Source: [Lactobacillus] rogosae
Lineage (GTDB): Bacteria > Bacillota > Clostridia > Lachnospirales > Lachnospiraceae
NCBI GenBank assembly: GCA_900112995.1
Contig: FONU01000003.1
Span: forward strand, 62,001 to 126,000
Length of the DNA: 64,000 nucleotides
Direction of reading: 5' to 3'
Part shown: piece after piece, positions 25,427 to 34,413 of the stretch
How the letters are laid out: each line of letters opens with the position of its first letter
How positions within the stretch are numbered: position 1 is the stretch's first letter
Program-made: the position numbers and the translations under genes
Notes under the pieces: model-generated
What the model saw: the letters and a program-made list of their open reading frames with translations, nothing else
Told to the model about the DNA's origin: nothing
Databases searched by the model: none

Positions 25427-25909
25427 ATGTCTAGAGAAGATGAAGGACTTAAGCAGTTAGGCAATAAGACGAAGTATAGTATGGATTATGCACCAGGAGT
25501 GCTTGAAATATTTGAGAACAAACATCCGGACAATGATTATTTTGTAAAATTTAATTGTCCTGAGTTTACAAGTCTTTGTCCTATAACAGGCCAGCCTGAT
25601 TTTGCAACAATATATATATCATATATTCCTGATAAGCTTATGGTTGAATCAAAGTCACTTAAATTATATCTGTTCAGTTTCAGAAATCATGGTGATTTCC
25701 ATGAGGACTGTGTGAATATAATTATGAAGGATTTAATCAGGCTTATGCAGCCAAGATATATAGAAGTGTGGGGCAAGTTCACTCCACGAGGAGGAATATC
25801 AATTGACCCATATTGCAATTATGGCAAGGAAGGAACTGCATTTGAGGATATGGCAAAGCAGAGACTTTTATGGCACGATATGAATCCTGAAAAGGTTGAT
25901 AACAGATGA
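25427..25909 (+). CDS. queF: NADPH-dependent 7-cyano-7-deazaguanine reductase
   Basis: The 160-residue protein is a short, unimodular QueF that reduces preQ0 to preQ1 in queuosine synthesis. The catalytic cysteine lies in [13 protein letters not shown] and the family signature is [21 protein letters not shown]. The T-fold continues with [21 protein letters not shown] chose the ATG at 25427 because GGAATGGAG lies 6 nt upstream; the frame is open from 25307 but that extension has no family resemblance. Other queuosine genes are not in the window. It may be co-transcribed with gltX, and a long hairpin terminator follows. Confidence 0.95.
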   Translation: MSREDEGLKQLGNKTKYSMDYAPGVLEIFENKHPDNDYFVKFNCPEFTSLCPITGQPDFATIYISYIPDKLMVESKSLKLYLFSFRNHGDFHEDCVNIIMKDLIRLMQPRYIEVWGKFTPRGGISIDPYCNYGKEGTAFEDMAKQRLLWHDMNPEKVDNR

Positions 25910-25913
25910 TGTA

Positions 25914-26001
25914 AAGCTGGAAGTATATGCTTAATATAGCGCAATTTTATTTAATTAATAAGTCTGCGTAATATTGGCATATACTTCCAGCTTGTTTCTT
26001 A
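25914..26001 (+). terminator. Long-stem terminator after queF
   Basis: A perfect 17 bp stem, AAGCTGGAAGTATATGC (25914-25930) with its complement at 25979-25995, encloses an approximately 48 nt loop and leads into GTTTCTT. The T-tract is weak. The rest of the gap to 26214 is AT-rich with no recognised signal beyond the chemoreceptor's ribosome site. Confidence 0.6.
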
Positions 26002-26214
26002 ATTATGTGTTTATTTCAAGTTTCAAGTTGCTTCAAAATGTATAAATTTGGGATTATTAACCTGCGATTTTAAAGATAATTTAACAATATTTAACAAATT
26101 TTAGTAAAACTTAATAAATGGATTGATATTGTAAATACATAGTGATAATATATATTTAAATATTTAAGATACGATCAATTGAATATTTAATGTGTAGAAG
26201 AACGGAGGAATAAT

Positions 26215-28350
26215 ATGAGCAAGGAACACACAAAGAAAAATGCTGCAGTCGAGGGGTTCAAAAATAAACAACTGACCTATAAGATTTCAGTAGCAGTGGG
26301 TATATTATTAGTTGCCTGCCTTACGGTTATGATTGCAATTAGTGCAACAATTGCAGCTAAGTTTATGAATAGTAGTATAAGTGGTGAGTTTGATGGAATT
26401 GCACAGCAGAATGGTGTATCAGTACAGGAGGTACTTGACAGAGCCTCAGATGTTGCTAATATTCTTCAGAATTATATTACGGAACGTTATGATGATTATG
26501 CTAAGACCGGATATACTGGAGAGACAGTTAAGAGTGAAGTATATGATGTACAGTTACAGAAGATGAACAAAGAGATTGAGCAGTTTATGATCAGCGTAGC
26601 CAATACATCTGTAACATCAAGTGAAAGCATTGCAGGTGTTGGTGTATTTTTTGAGCCTAATGCTTTTGACCCTGCTATTAAAGATTATACAATCTATGTA
26701 AGTGAATCAGATGCACAGAGTGGAAAGGTACAAAGCTATGGTGAGTATTCAAGCTATGGTTCAAAGGACTATTACAAGAATGCAGCAGCTTCACAGCAGA
26801 GCAGCTTTACAAGTCCATATAAGGATCAGGGCATCAATATGGTAAGTGCCTCTTTTCCAATTGTATATCATGGTAAGACACAGGGTGTAATTCTTGTAGA
26901 TATTAATGTTGATACATTCAGCGGACTCCGTTCAACAGACGATAAGTACAATACAATGTATGTAGATGTACTTATGGGTGATGGTACATTTGTATATGAC
27001 AGCGAATCAGATGAATATGTTGGAAAGAAGTTAAGCGATGTTTTACCAGCTAAAGAATATGCCAAGATACAAAAGGGCATTGATACAGGAAGCAGTTTCA
27101 GTGTAACAACTAAGAAGGATGATGGTTCTAAGGTTGAAAGATATTATGCACCTATTAAAGCTGTTAATCAGACCTGGTGGGCAGCAAGTGCATTAAATAA
27201 GACAGATCTTGAGCGTAATACGATTATTCTTGTAGTGTTTATGATTGTTATTTCGATTATAACTTTAGTAATTATAATTGTTATCAGCAATAAGCTTATT
27301 AAGAAGTACATTAAGCCTATAGATGATGTAGTTGCAGTAGCGGACCAGCTTGCGATGGGAGATTTCTCAGTTAATATTAAGAAGAATTATAATGATGAAA
27401 TTGGTCAGCTTGCTGAGAAGTTTGATAATATGGCGGGAAGATTAAGTGCAATAATTAAAGACCTAACACGAGGTTTAAAAGAGATGGCAGGTGGTAACTT
27501 TAATATATCACCTAATGTAGAACACATCGGTGACTTTAAGGACATTGAAGTTGCTTTAGTAAAAGTTATAACAGATCTTTCATCAACTCTTTCAGAGATT
27601 AATGGTGTTGCAGATATGGTAGCTTCCAATGCAAGCCAGCTTTCAGATGGTGCACAGGCAATTACTGAGGGTGCAACGGATCAGGCAAGTTCAGTACAGG
27701 AATTACAGAGTACAATTGCTAATGTAGCTGATCAGGTTGATATGAATGCACATAATGCTAATAAGGCTAATGAAATGGCTAAAGCTGTTGGTGACCAGAT
27801 TATTGAAAGTAATAATCAGGTACAGCAGATAGTTCACGCTATGGAAGTTATCACAGAGAATTCTAAGCATATCAGCAGTATTATTAATACAATTGATGAG
27901 ATTGCCTCAAGTACTAACCTTCTTGCACTTAACGCTTCGATTGAAGCTGCAAGAGCAGGTGAAGAAGGAAGAGGCTTCGCAGTTGTTGCAACACAGGTTG
28001 GTAATCTTGCAGCACAGAGTGCAGATGCAGCTAAGAGCTCTGGTGAACTTATAGTTCAGGCAATTAATGCAGTTGAAGAGGGCAAGGGAATGGTTGATGA
28101 TGCAGCTGCTAAGCTTATGGAGTCAGTTGAGAAGACTAAAGAACTTGTTGAGAATATCGAGCAGATTTCAGTTGCTTCAGAACAGCAGGCTGAATCATTA
28201 AAGCAGGTATCAGAAGCAGCAAGCCAGATAGCAGCTGTAGTAGAAGAGAATACAGCTATGGCTGAGGAAAGTTCTGCAAGCAGTGAGGAACTTGCTTCAC
28301 AGGCGGACAGATTAAAAGAATTAGTTAGTGCATTTAAGCTTATGAAGTAA
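26215..28350 (+). CDS. Methyl-accepting chemotaxis protein with dCache-like sensor
   Basis: The 711-residue transmembrane chemoreceptor has a first membrane segment at about residues 25-50, a large extracellular Cache-type sensor (about 50-335), a second membrane segment at about 340-365, a HAMP domain (about 366-420) and a long coiled-coil signalling domain. The hairpin tip is recognisable as [33 protein letters not shown]. It ends AFKLMK with no CheR-tethering pentapeptide. Ligand unknown; amino acids are common for such sensors. It implies the organism is or was motile, in keeping with the FliD-like fragment. It stands alone with its own terminator. Confidence 0.95.
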   Translation: MSKEHTKKNAAVEGFKNKQLTYKISVAVGILLVACLTVMIAISATIAAKFMNSSISGEFDGIAQQNGVSVQEVLDRASDVANILQNYITERYDDYAKTGYTGETVKSEVYDVQLQKMNKEIEQFMISVANTSVTSSESIAGVGVFFEPNAFDPAIKDYTIYVSESDAQSGKVQSYGEYSSYGSKDYYKNAAASQQSSFTSPYKDQGINMVSASFPIVYHGKTQGVILVDINVDTFSGLRSTDDKYNTMYVDVLMGDGTFVYDSESDEYVGKKLSDVLPAKEYAKIQKGIDTGSSFSVTTKKDDGSKVERYYAPIKAVNQTWWAASALNKTDLERNTIILVVFMIVISIITLVIIIVISNKLIKKYIKPIDDVVAVADQLAMGDFSVNIKKNYNDEIGQLAEKFDNMAGRLSAIIKDLTRGLKEMAGGNFNISPNVEHIGDFKDIEVALVKVITDLSSTLSEINGVADMVASNASQLSDGAQAITEGATDQASSVQELQSTIANVADQVDMNAHNANKANEMAKAVGDQIIESNNQVQQIVHAMEVITENSKHISSIINTIDEIASSTNLLALNASIEAARAGEEGRGFAVVATQVGNLAAQSADAAKSSGELIVQAINAVEEGKGMVDDAAAKLMESVEKTKELVENIEQISVASEQQAESLKQVSEAASQIAAVVEENTAMAEESSASSEELASQADRLKELVSAFKLMK

Positions 28351-28361
28351 TATAAAAAGCT

Positions 28362-28401
28362 GCCACTTTTAGCGGATTGACCGTTAAAAGTGGCTTTTTT
28401 T
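28362..28401 (+). terminator. Strong intrinsic terminator of the chemoreceptor gene
   Basis: GCCACTTTTAGCGG (28362-28375) pairs with CCGTTAAAAGTGGC (28381-28394), 14 bp with one G-U, loop ATTGA, then seven T. Confidence 0.93.
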
Positions 28402-28559
28402 ATGTCCTTGCACAGTATTTTTTTGATTAATTATGTGATTAGATATTGATTTCTATGATAAATGGTTATATTATATATATAACGTAGTAATCAATACTAT
28501 GTAATATGAAGATAATTACAGCACATATTAAGAAAGCGTGTGCAGAAAAGAGGATTATT

Positions 28560-29249
28560 ATGGAAAAGATTAAGAAAAATGTATCTAACATAAAGATAAA
28601 AGACCCAGGAAGTGCAATAACACATTTTATAGCAATGCTTATGGCGTTATTTGCTGCAACACCGCTTATAATTAAGGCATTGTCAGCACCTGATACAATA
28701 CATGTTATTTCACTTTCAATATTTATAGGAACAATGATTTTGCTGTATGCTGCAAGTACAACTTATCATACAGTTAATGCAACACCTGGAATTAATAAAA
28801 TATTAAAGAAGTTAGACCATTGTATGATATCGGTTATGATAGCGGGTTCCTATACTCCTGTATGCTTAGTTGTCCTTCATAACAAGACAGGATATGCACT
28901 GTTAGCACTAGTATGGGGAATTGCAATAGTTGGTATTATCTTTAAATTATGCTGGGTAACCTGTCCTAAGTGGATATCATCAGTTCTTTATATTGTTATG
29001 GGCTGGGCGTGTGTATTATCATTTACACAGATAATAAATGCACTTCCAACAGCGGCATTTGCGTGGTTGTTAGCAGGTGGAATAATATATACAATAGGTG
29101 GCGTCATATATGCACTTAAGCTTAAGGTGTTTAATGCCAGCCATAAGTATTTTGGTTCTCACGAGATATTTCATCTGTTTGTTATGGCAGGAAGCATATG
29201 CCACTTTATTATGATGTTTAATTATGTGGCTGTAATGCCTTTAAAGTAG
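28560..29249 (+). CDS. Hemolysin III / PAQR-family membrane protein
   Basis: The 229-residue protein has seven membrane segments and belongs to the HlyIII/PAQR family. Conserved features include an early STTYHT (Ser/His site), KKLDHCMISVMIAGSYTPVCL, and a C-terminal SHEIFHLFVMAGSICHF with histidines that together form a zinc site in homologues. Despite the name, the bacterial role is membrane homeostasis (TrhA) rather than toxin activity. The ATG at 28560 follows AAGAGG; a start at 28506 would add 18 residues without a ribosome site. No operon partner is apparent. Confidence 0.92.
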   Translation: MEKIKKNVSNIKIKDPGSAITHFIAMLMALFAATPLIIKALSAPDTIHVISLSIFIGTMILLYAASTTYHTVNATPGINKILKKLDHCMISVMIAGSYTPVCLVVLHNKTGYALLALVWGIAIVGIIFKLCWVTCPKWISSVLYIVMGWACVLSFTQIINALPTAAFAWLLAGGIIYTIGGVIYALKLKVFNASHKYFGSHEIFHLFVMAGSICHFIMMFNYVAVMPLK

Positions 29250-29307
29250 TAAGTTCTTTTAAAAATACACACAAATTATGGAAATAGAATTTTATATGTG
29301 TTATCCT

Positions 29308-29349
29308 CTATAATCGGGTCTGTAACTATTGTTGCAGACCCGATTATAG
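29308..29349. promoter_or_regulatory. Perfect hairpin in the leader of the formate/nitrite channel gene
   Basis: CTATAATCGGGTCTG (29308-29322) and CAGACCCGATTATAG (29335-29349) form a perfect 15 bp stem with a 12 nt loop, ending 29 bp before the ATG. There is no T-tract after it. It could be a regulatory hairpin, an RNA-stability element or a protein-binding palindrome. Confidence 0.65.
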
Positions 29350-29378
29350 GTTGTCAGACCAACGAACGGAGGATTAAT

Positions 29379-30140
29379 ATGTTATTTTCAGATGTCGATG
29401 CAATTGCTAAGGCAGCGTCGAATAAGGCAGAGTTATGCAACAACCATTTCGGGAAGTATTTTATGCGCTCTATTATGGCAGGCTTCTATATTGTTGTTGC
29501 AACAATTTTATCGAATGTGAGTGCGGCAGTACTGCTTCCAACTTATCCACAGTTTGGTAAGCTTTTAGGTGCATTTTTATTCTCAATTGCAATTGTACTC
29601 GTCGTATTTATGGGAGGAGAATTATTTACAGGTAATAATTTTGTTATGGCGATTGGCACATACAATAAGACGGTTTCAGTAAGAGATCTAATAAAAGTAT
29701 GGGTTGTAAGCTATATAGGTAACTTTGCCGGTGCATTTATTCTTTCGGGTTTATTTGTATATAGTAAGGCTTCACACGCAATAATGGTTGATTATTATAA
29801 CAGTTTTATATATTCTAAGATTTCAGCAGGTTCCATGGAACTTTTAGTAAGGGGGATTCTTTGTAATTTCCTTGTATGTATGGCAGTATTAGTTGGTACT
29901 AAGTTAAAGACAGAAAGCGGCAAGCTTATAATAATGTTCTGTATTATTATGGCGTTCGTAGTTGCTGGTTTTGAGCATTGTATTGCTAATATGAGTACAT
30001 TTTCTATTGGATATATGTTACTTGGTGATATTGGCACAGCTTCTGTTATCAAGAGTATGATTATGGTGACAATCGGCAATATGCTTGGCGGAGCAGTGCT
30101 TCTTGGAGTGCCGGTACAGATTATGAAAGCAGAACACTAA
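29379..30140 (+). CDS. Formate/nitrite transporter (FNT) family channel
   Basis: The 253-residue protein has six membrane segments of the FNT family, pentameric channels for small anions such as formate, nitrite or hydrosulfide. Seen are MAGFYIVVATILSNV, GGELFTGNNFVMAIG (the Omega-loop region) and GILCNFLVCMAV with the second conserved Asn. GGAGGATTAAT precedes the ATG at 29379. The strong leader hairpin just upstream may govern expression. In a fermenter the substrate is most likely formate (inference), though an HS- channel would fit the sulfur genes elsewhere in the window. Confidence 0.9.
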   Translation: MLFSDVDAIAKAASNKAELCNNHFGKYFMRSIMAGFYIVVATILSNVSAAVLLPTYPQFGKLLGAFLFSIAIVLVVFMGGELFTGNNFVMAIGTYNKTVSVRDLIKVWVVSYIGNFAGAFILSGLFVYSKASHAIMVDYYNSFIYSKISAGSMELLVRGILCNFLVCMAVLVGTKLKTESGKLIIMFCIIMAFVVAGFEHCIANMSTFSIGYMLLGDIGTASVIKSMIMVTIGNMLGGAVLLGVPVQIMKAEH

Positions 30141-30189
30141 AATTAAAGTCATTAGTAATGAATAAAGCATGAAAGGATTAGTGAGTTGT

Positions 30190-31926
30190 ATGAAAGAAAA
30201 TCTTAAAAAGCTTGCAAAATATTATAAGCCATATTTAGGCACATTTATTATAGATATGATTCTTGCGATGATGTCTGCGGCGGTGGCACTTGTCATACCG
30301 CTTGTTGTAAGATATATAACTTCCAAGGTTGCCTATATGCCGGCAGATGAAGCGTCTAAGGCAATATTTACAATAGTTGTGATATTATTCGTGCTTGTTC
30401 TTGTGCAGTGGGGGTGTAATTATTATATATCTAATTACGGACACGTTATGGGAGCTAAGATTGAATACGATATGAGGGCTGAGATTTTTAACCACTACCA
30501 GAAGCTTTCTTATTCATTCTATGATGACCAGAAGGTTGGACAGTTATTATCAAGAATAACTTCGGATTTATTCGATATAACAGAGCTTTTACACCACGGT
30601 CCTGAGAATATAACAATATCACTTATTAAGATTGTAGGTGCACTTGTTATATTAAGCACTATAGATGTAAGGCTTACGCTTACTGCATTTGTGCTTGTGC
30701 CTGTTATGCTTGTATTTGCATATTTCCTTAATAAGAAAATGAAGCGTGCATTTAAAAGAAACCGTATCCGTATAGGTGAGATTAATGCACAGATAGAAGA
30801 TAATCTGTCAGGAATACGTGTTGTTAAATCATTTGCTAATGAGGATATAGAGTGCGGTAAGTTCAAAAAAGGCAATGATTTATTCTTAGAGTCAAAGAAA
30901 GACAGCTATCATTATATGGGAATGTACAATGCCGGACTTACAGCATTTACAACTATGATTAATGTAATTGTAATAGCAGTGGGCGGTATAGGAATAACAA
31001 GAGGCTGGGTTAATATTACAGACTTCGTAACATTTTTATTGTATATAAATATATTTACGGAGCCGGTAAAGGTACTTATTGATTTTACAGAACAGTTCCA
31101 GAACGGTTATTCCGGTTATGAAAGATTTCTTGAGATATTATCAGTTGAACCGGATATAAAGGAAAAGCCAGATGCAGTTGAACTTAAAGACGTTAAGGGT
31201 GAGATTACATTCGACAATGTATCTTTTAGATATAAGGACGGAATCGAGGAAGTATTATCAGGAATCAGCTTTAATGTTACACCAGGCAGATATGTGGCAC
31301 TGGTAGGTCCGTCAGGAGCAGGAAAGACTACATTATGTTCGCTTATACCAAGATTTTATGAGGCGACAGAAGGAAGCATAAGAATTGATGGAAAAGACAT
31401 TAAAGATGTTACTCTTAAGAGCTTAAGGGATAATATCGGGGTTGTCCAGCAGGACGTATATCTGTTTATGGGAAGCATTAAAGAGAATATACGATACGGA
31501 AAGCCAGATGCTACCGATGACGAAGTAATTGCAGCGGCAAAGCTTGCCAATGCACATGAATTTATAGAAGCATTTGAAAATGGATACGACACGGATATAG
31601 GACAAAGAGGTGTCAAGTTGTCAGGTGGACAGAAGCAGAGATTATCAATAGCAAGGGTATTTCTTAAAAATCCACCTATACTTATATTTGATGAGGCAAC
31701 ATCAGCACTTGATAATGAAAGTGAGCAGATTGTACAGGAGTCGTTAGAGAAGCTGGCTAAGAATAGAACTACATTTGTTATAGCCCACAGACTTACTACA
31801 ATAGAAAATGCTGAGGAAATATTTATGCTTACAGATGAGGGGATTAAGGAAAGAGGAACTCACAAGGAGCTTATGGAGTTAGATGGTGAATATGCTCATA
31901 TGGTTAAAATTCACTCAGCTAACTAG
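30190..31926 (+). CDS. ABC exporter, fused membrane and ATPase domains (probably homodimeric)
   Basis: The 578-residue protein has a six-helix exporter domain (about 1-320) and a nucleotide-binding domain with Walker A GPSGAGKTT, Q-loop, signature LSGGQKQR, Walker B ILIFDEATSALD with catalytic Glu, and switch histidine in VIAHRLTT. All motifs are intact, which fits a homodimer of the MsbA/LmrA type. The substrate is unknown. The ATG at 30190 follows AAAGGA by 12 nt; ATG 30169 and GTG 30181 are alternatives. It lies 49 bp after the FNT gene. Confidence 0.93.
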   Translation: MKENLKKLAKYYKPYLGTFIIDMILAMMSAAVALVIPLVVRYITSKVAYMPADEASKAIFTIVVILFVLVLVQWGCNYYISNYGHVMGAKIEYDMRAEIFNHYQKLSYSFYDDQKVGQLLSRITSDLFDITELLHHGPENITISLIKIVGALVILSTIDVRLTLTAFVLVPVMLVFAYFLNKKMKRAFKRNRIRIGEINAQIEDNLSGIRVVKSFANEDIECGKFKKGNDLFLESKKDSYHYMGMYNAGLTAFTTMINVIVIAVGGIGITRGWVNITDFVTFLLYINIFTEPVKVLIDFTEQFQNGYSGYERFLEILSVEPDIKEKPDAVELKDVKGEITFDNVSFRYKDGIEEVLSGISFNVTPGRYVALVGPSGAGKTTLCSLIPRFYEATEGSIRIDGKDIKDVTLKSLRDNIGVVQQDVYLFMGSIKENIRYGKPDATDDEVIAAAKLANAHEFIEAFENGYDTDIGQRGVKLSGGQKQRLSIARVFLKNPPILIFDEATSALDNESEQIVQESLEKLAKNRTTFVIAHRLTTIENAEEIFMLTDEGIKERGTHKELMELDGEYAHMVKIHSAN

Positions 31927-32028
31927 AAAAAGTATTGAAAATGTGTTATACTAATCATAGTTATAACGAAAATGTTAATCGCTGTATATTATTGTATGGC
32001 TGATTACAATATATGGAGGATGACGTAT

Positions 32029-32532
32029 ATGGAAATGTGGGATATATATGATGCCAACAAAGAAAAGACAGGCAGATTAATGAAAAAGAATGACTGGCAG
32101 CTTAAAGATGGAGAATATCATCTTACAGTGTTAGGTGTCATAGAACGTCCGGATGGAAAGTTCCTTATTACACAGCGTGTTATGACTAAGGCGTGGGCTC
32201 CTGGCTGGTGGGAAGTATCAGGCGGAGCGGCTCAGGCAGGTGAGGAGTCAATTGATGCAGTAAGACGTGAGGTTCGTGAAGAGACAGGAATTGACGTTAC
32301 AGATGCCAGAGGTGGATATGTATTCACCTATAAAAGAGAGAATCCTGGCAAGGGCGACAATTATTTTGTAGATGTATACAAGTTCATTAAAGATGTTAAA
32401 GATGAGGACATACATATACAGACAGAGGAAGCCTTAGGGTATAAGTTCGTTACCAGAGAAGAGCTTAAACAGATAGCAGCAACAGGAGAATTCCTGCATT
32501 ATGACAGTATTAAGCAGGTATTTGAAGATTAG
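32029..32532 (+). CDS. Nudix hydrolase
   Basis: The 167-residue protein contains a perfect Nudix box, GAAQAGEESIDAVRREVREETGI-type (Gx5Ex7REUxEExGU), split here as GAAQAGE...REVREETGI. It starts MEMWDIYDANKEKTG, a beginning shared by IDI-like Nudix proteins and by the C-terminal domain of the fused protein at 37988-38857, so the two are paralogues. The substrate (a nucleotide diphosphate derivative) is unknown. GGAGG lies 9 nt before the ATG at 32029. It has its own terminator. Confidence 0.9.
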   Translation: MEMWDIYDANKEKTGRLMKKNDWQLKDGEYHLTVLGVIERPDGKFLITQRVMTKAWAPGWWEVSGGAAQAGEESIDAVRREVREETGIDVTDARGGYVFTYKRENPGKGDNYFVDVYKFIKDVKDEDIHIQTEEALGYKFVTREELKQIAATGEFLHYDSIKQVFED

Positions 32533-32608
32533 ATATTGGATTAAGTAAGAATTGCTGTTATTAAGTGAATATTTGTACTTGATTTATAAAATGTATTTAT
32601 AATAGAAG

Positions 32609-32643
32609 AAGCACCAGCAGATTTATTCTGATGGTGCTTTTTA
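32609..32643 (+). terminator. Intrinsic terminator after the Nudix gene
   Basis: AAGCACCA (32609-32616) pairs with TGGTGCTT (32632-32639), with a smaller inner pairing, then TTTT. Confidence 0.85.
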
Positions 32644-32681
32644 GCTATAAGAAGTAATAAAGCTTAAGAAAGGAATGTGGT

Positions 32682-34412
32682 ATGCTTAAATATTTAAAAA
32701 AGTATTGGTTCTTTGCTCTGCTTGCACCTGTATTTATGATAGGTGAGGTTTCTATGGACTTGTTACAGCCGGAGCTTATGAGCAGAATAATTGATGACGG
32801 TGTATTGGGGCTTAACAATGGCGGGGTTGGCAATCTTAATACAGTAATTACCATCGGGCTTAAAATGATAGGATTTGTGGCACTTGGTGGTATCTGTGGC
32901 ATTATGTCCGGTGTCTTTGCCAATCTTTGTGCACAGCAGTTTGGTAATGATGTAAGAAAAGCTGTCTTTAAGAGAATTATGGAATTCTCTTTTGAACAGA
33001 CTGATAAATTCTCCACAGGTTCTTTAATTACAAGGGTTACGAATGATATAACACAGCTTCAGAATTTTGTAATGCAATGCCTGAGAGGTTTTGTGCGTAC
33101 AAGTATGCTGTTTATCGGTGGTATAGCGTGTATGGTGTCACTTAATATGGAATTTGGAATAATAATTGCGTGTGCACTTCCGTTTGTTGCAGTATGTGTT
33201 GTATATTTCATAGCCAAAGCCAATCCTAAGTTCACAGTGTTACAGAAGAAGCTTGATAAGGTTAACAATGTAATGCAGGAAAATGTGTCTGGTGCAAGAG
33301 TTGTAAAGGCATATGTCAAGGAAGATTACGAGACAGAAAGATTTGAGAAAGCTAATAATGAGCTTGTTTCAACACAGCTTGATGTGCTTTTACTGCTTTC
33401 TTATATGACACCTATTATGAATATTATATTAAATCTTTCAGTTGTTGCGGTTATAAAGGTTGGTGGAATACAGGTAAGTGCAGGAAGTGCAACGCCTGGT
33501 AATGTAATGGCGGCGATTACATATTGTTCACAGGTGCTTAATGCGGTTATGCGTATGACGATGATATTTCAGACAGCTTCAAGGGGAATTGCCTCAAAGA
33601 AGCGTGTTATGGAGATAATTAACTGTGATCCGGCAATAAAGAGCGGTACATATAATAAAGAAACTGCCGTTAAGGGAAAAGTTGAATTTAAGAATGTGTC
33701 ATTTGCATATCCAGGTATGGATAATGAAAATGTTATTGAGAACTTTAACCTTGTTATTAATCCGGGTGAAACTATCGGAATACTGGGTGCAACAGGCTGC
33801 GGCAAGTCAAGTCTTGTAAATCTCATACCACGTTTTTATGATGTGACTAAGGGGGAAGTACTTATAGATGATGTCAATGTTAAAGATTATGATTTGCAGG
33901 TTTTAAGGGATAAAGTGTCAATAGCATTACAGAAGCCGGAGATATTCAGCACTACAATAGCAGAAAATATTGCGTGGGGTGATGACAGTGCAGACATTGA
34001 AAAGATAAGACAAGCCGCTGACATAGCACAGGCAACAGAATTTATTGACAACAGGACAGATGGTATGGATACACAGGTAAGTCAGGGTGGACACAGTCTT
34101 TCAGGAGGCCAGAAGCAGAGAGTTGCCATAAGCCGTGCAGTGCTTAAGAATTCAGAGATACTTATATTTGATGATGCTACAAGTGCACTTGATTTAAAGA
34201 CAGAGGCTGATCTTTATTCAGAGCTGTCGGTAAAGAAATATGATGTAACCAGGATTATAATTGCCCAGAGAATTGCTTCTGTAAAGAATGCAGATAGAAT
34301 TGTTGTAATGGATAATGGCAGATTAGCAGATGTTGGAAGCCATAGTGAGCTTATAAAGACAAGTGAGATATATAAAGATATTTATGAGTCACAGCTGAAA
34401 GGAAATGAATAG
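32682..34412 (+). CDS. Heterodimeric ABC exporter, subunit with degenerate ATPase site
   Basis: The 576-residue protein has a six-helix exporter domain and an ATPase domain. Walker A is GATGCGKSS and the signature LSGGQKQR is canonical. The Walker B reads ILIFDDATSALD, with Asp in place of the catalytic Glu, and the switch residue is Gln (IIAQRIAS) in place of His. Such a subunit pairs with one that has intact catalytic residues, here the next gene. Heterodimeric exporters of this kind (BmrCD, TM287/288, LmrCD types) expel drugs or lipids. The subunits are essentially adjacent and must be co-expressed. Confidence 0.94.
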   Translation: MLKYLKKYWFFALLAPVFMIGEVSMDLLQPELMSRIIDDGVLGLNNGGVGNLNTVITIGLKMIGFVALGGICGIMSGVFANLCAQQFGNDVRKAVFKRIMEFSFEQTDKFSTGSLITRVTNDITQLQNFVMQCLRGFVRTSMLFIGGIACMVSLNMEFGIIIACALPFVAVCVVYFIAKANPKFTVLQKKLDKVNNVMQENVSGARVVKAYVKEDYETERFEKANNELVSTQLDVLLLLSYMTPIMNIILNLSVVAVIKVGGIQVSAGSATPGNVMAAITYCSQVLNAVMRMTMIFQTASRGIASKKRVMEIINCDPAIKSGTYNKETAVKGKVEFKNVSFAYPGMDNENVIENFNLVINPGETIGILGATGCGKSSLVNLIPRFYDVTKGEVLIDDVNVKDYDLQVLRDKVSIALQKPEIFSTTIAENIAWGDDSADIEKIRQAADIAQATEFIDNRTDGMDTQVSQGGHSLSGGQKQRVAISRAVLKNSEILIFDDATSALDLKTEADLYSELSVKKYDVTRIIIAQRIASVKNADRIVVMDNGRLADVGSHSELIKTSEIYKDIYESQLKGNE

Positions 34413-34413
34413 A

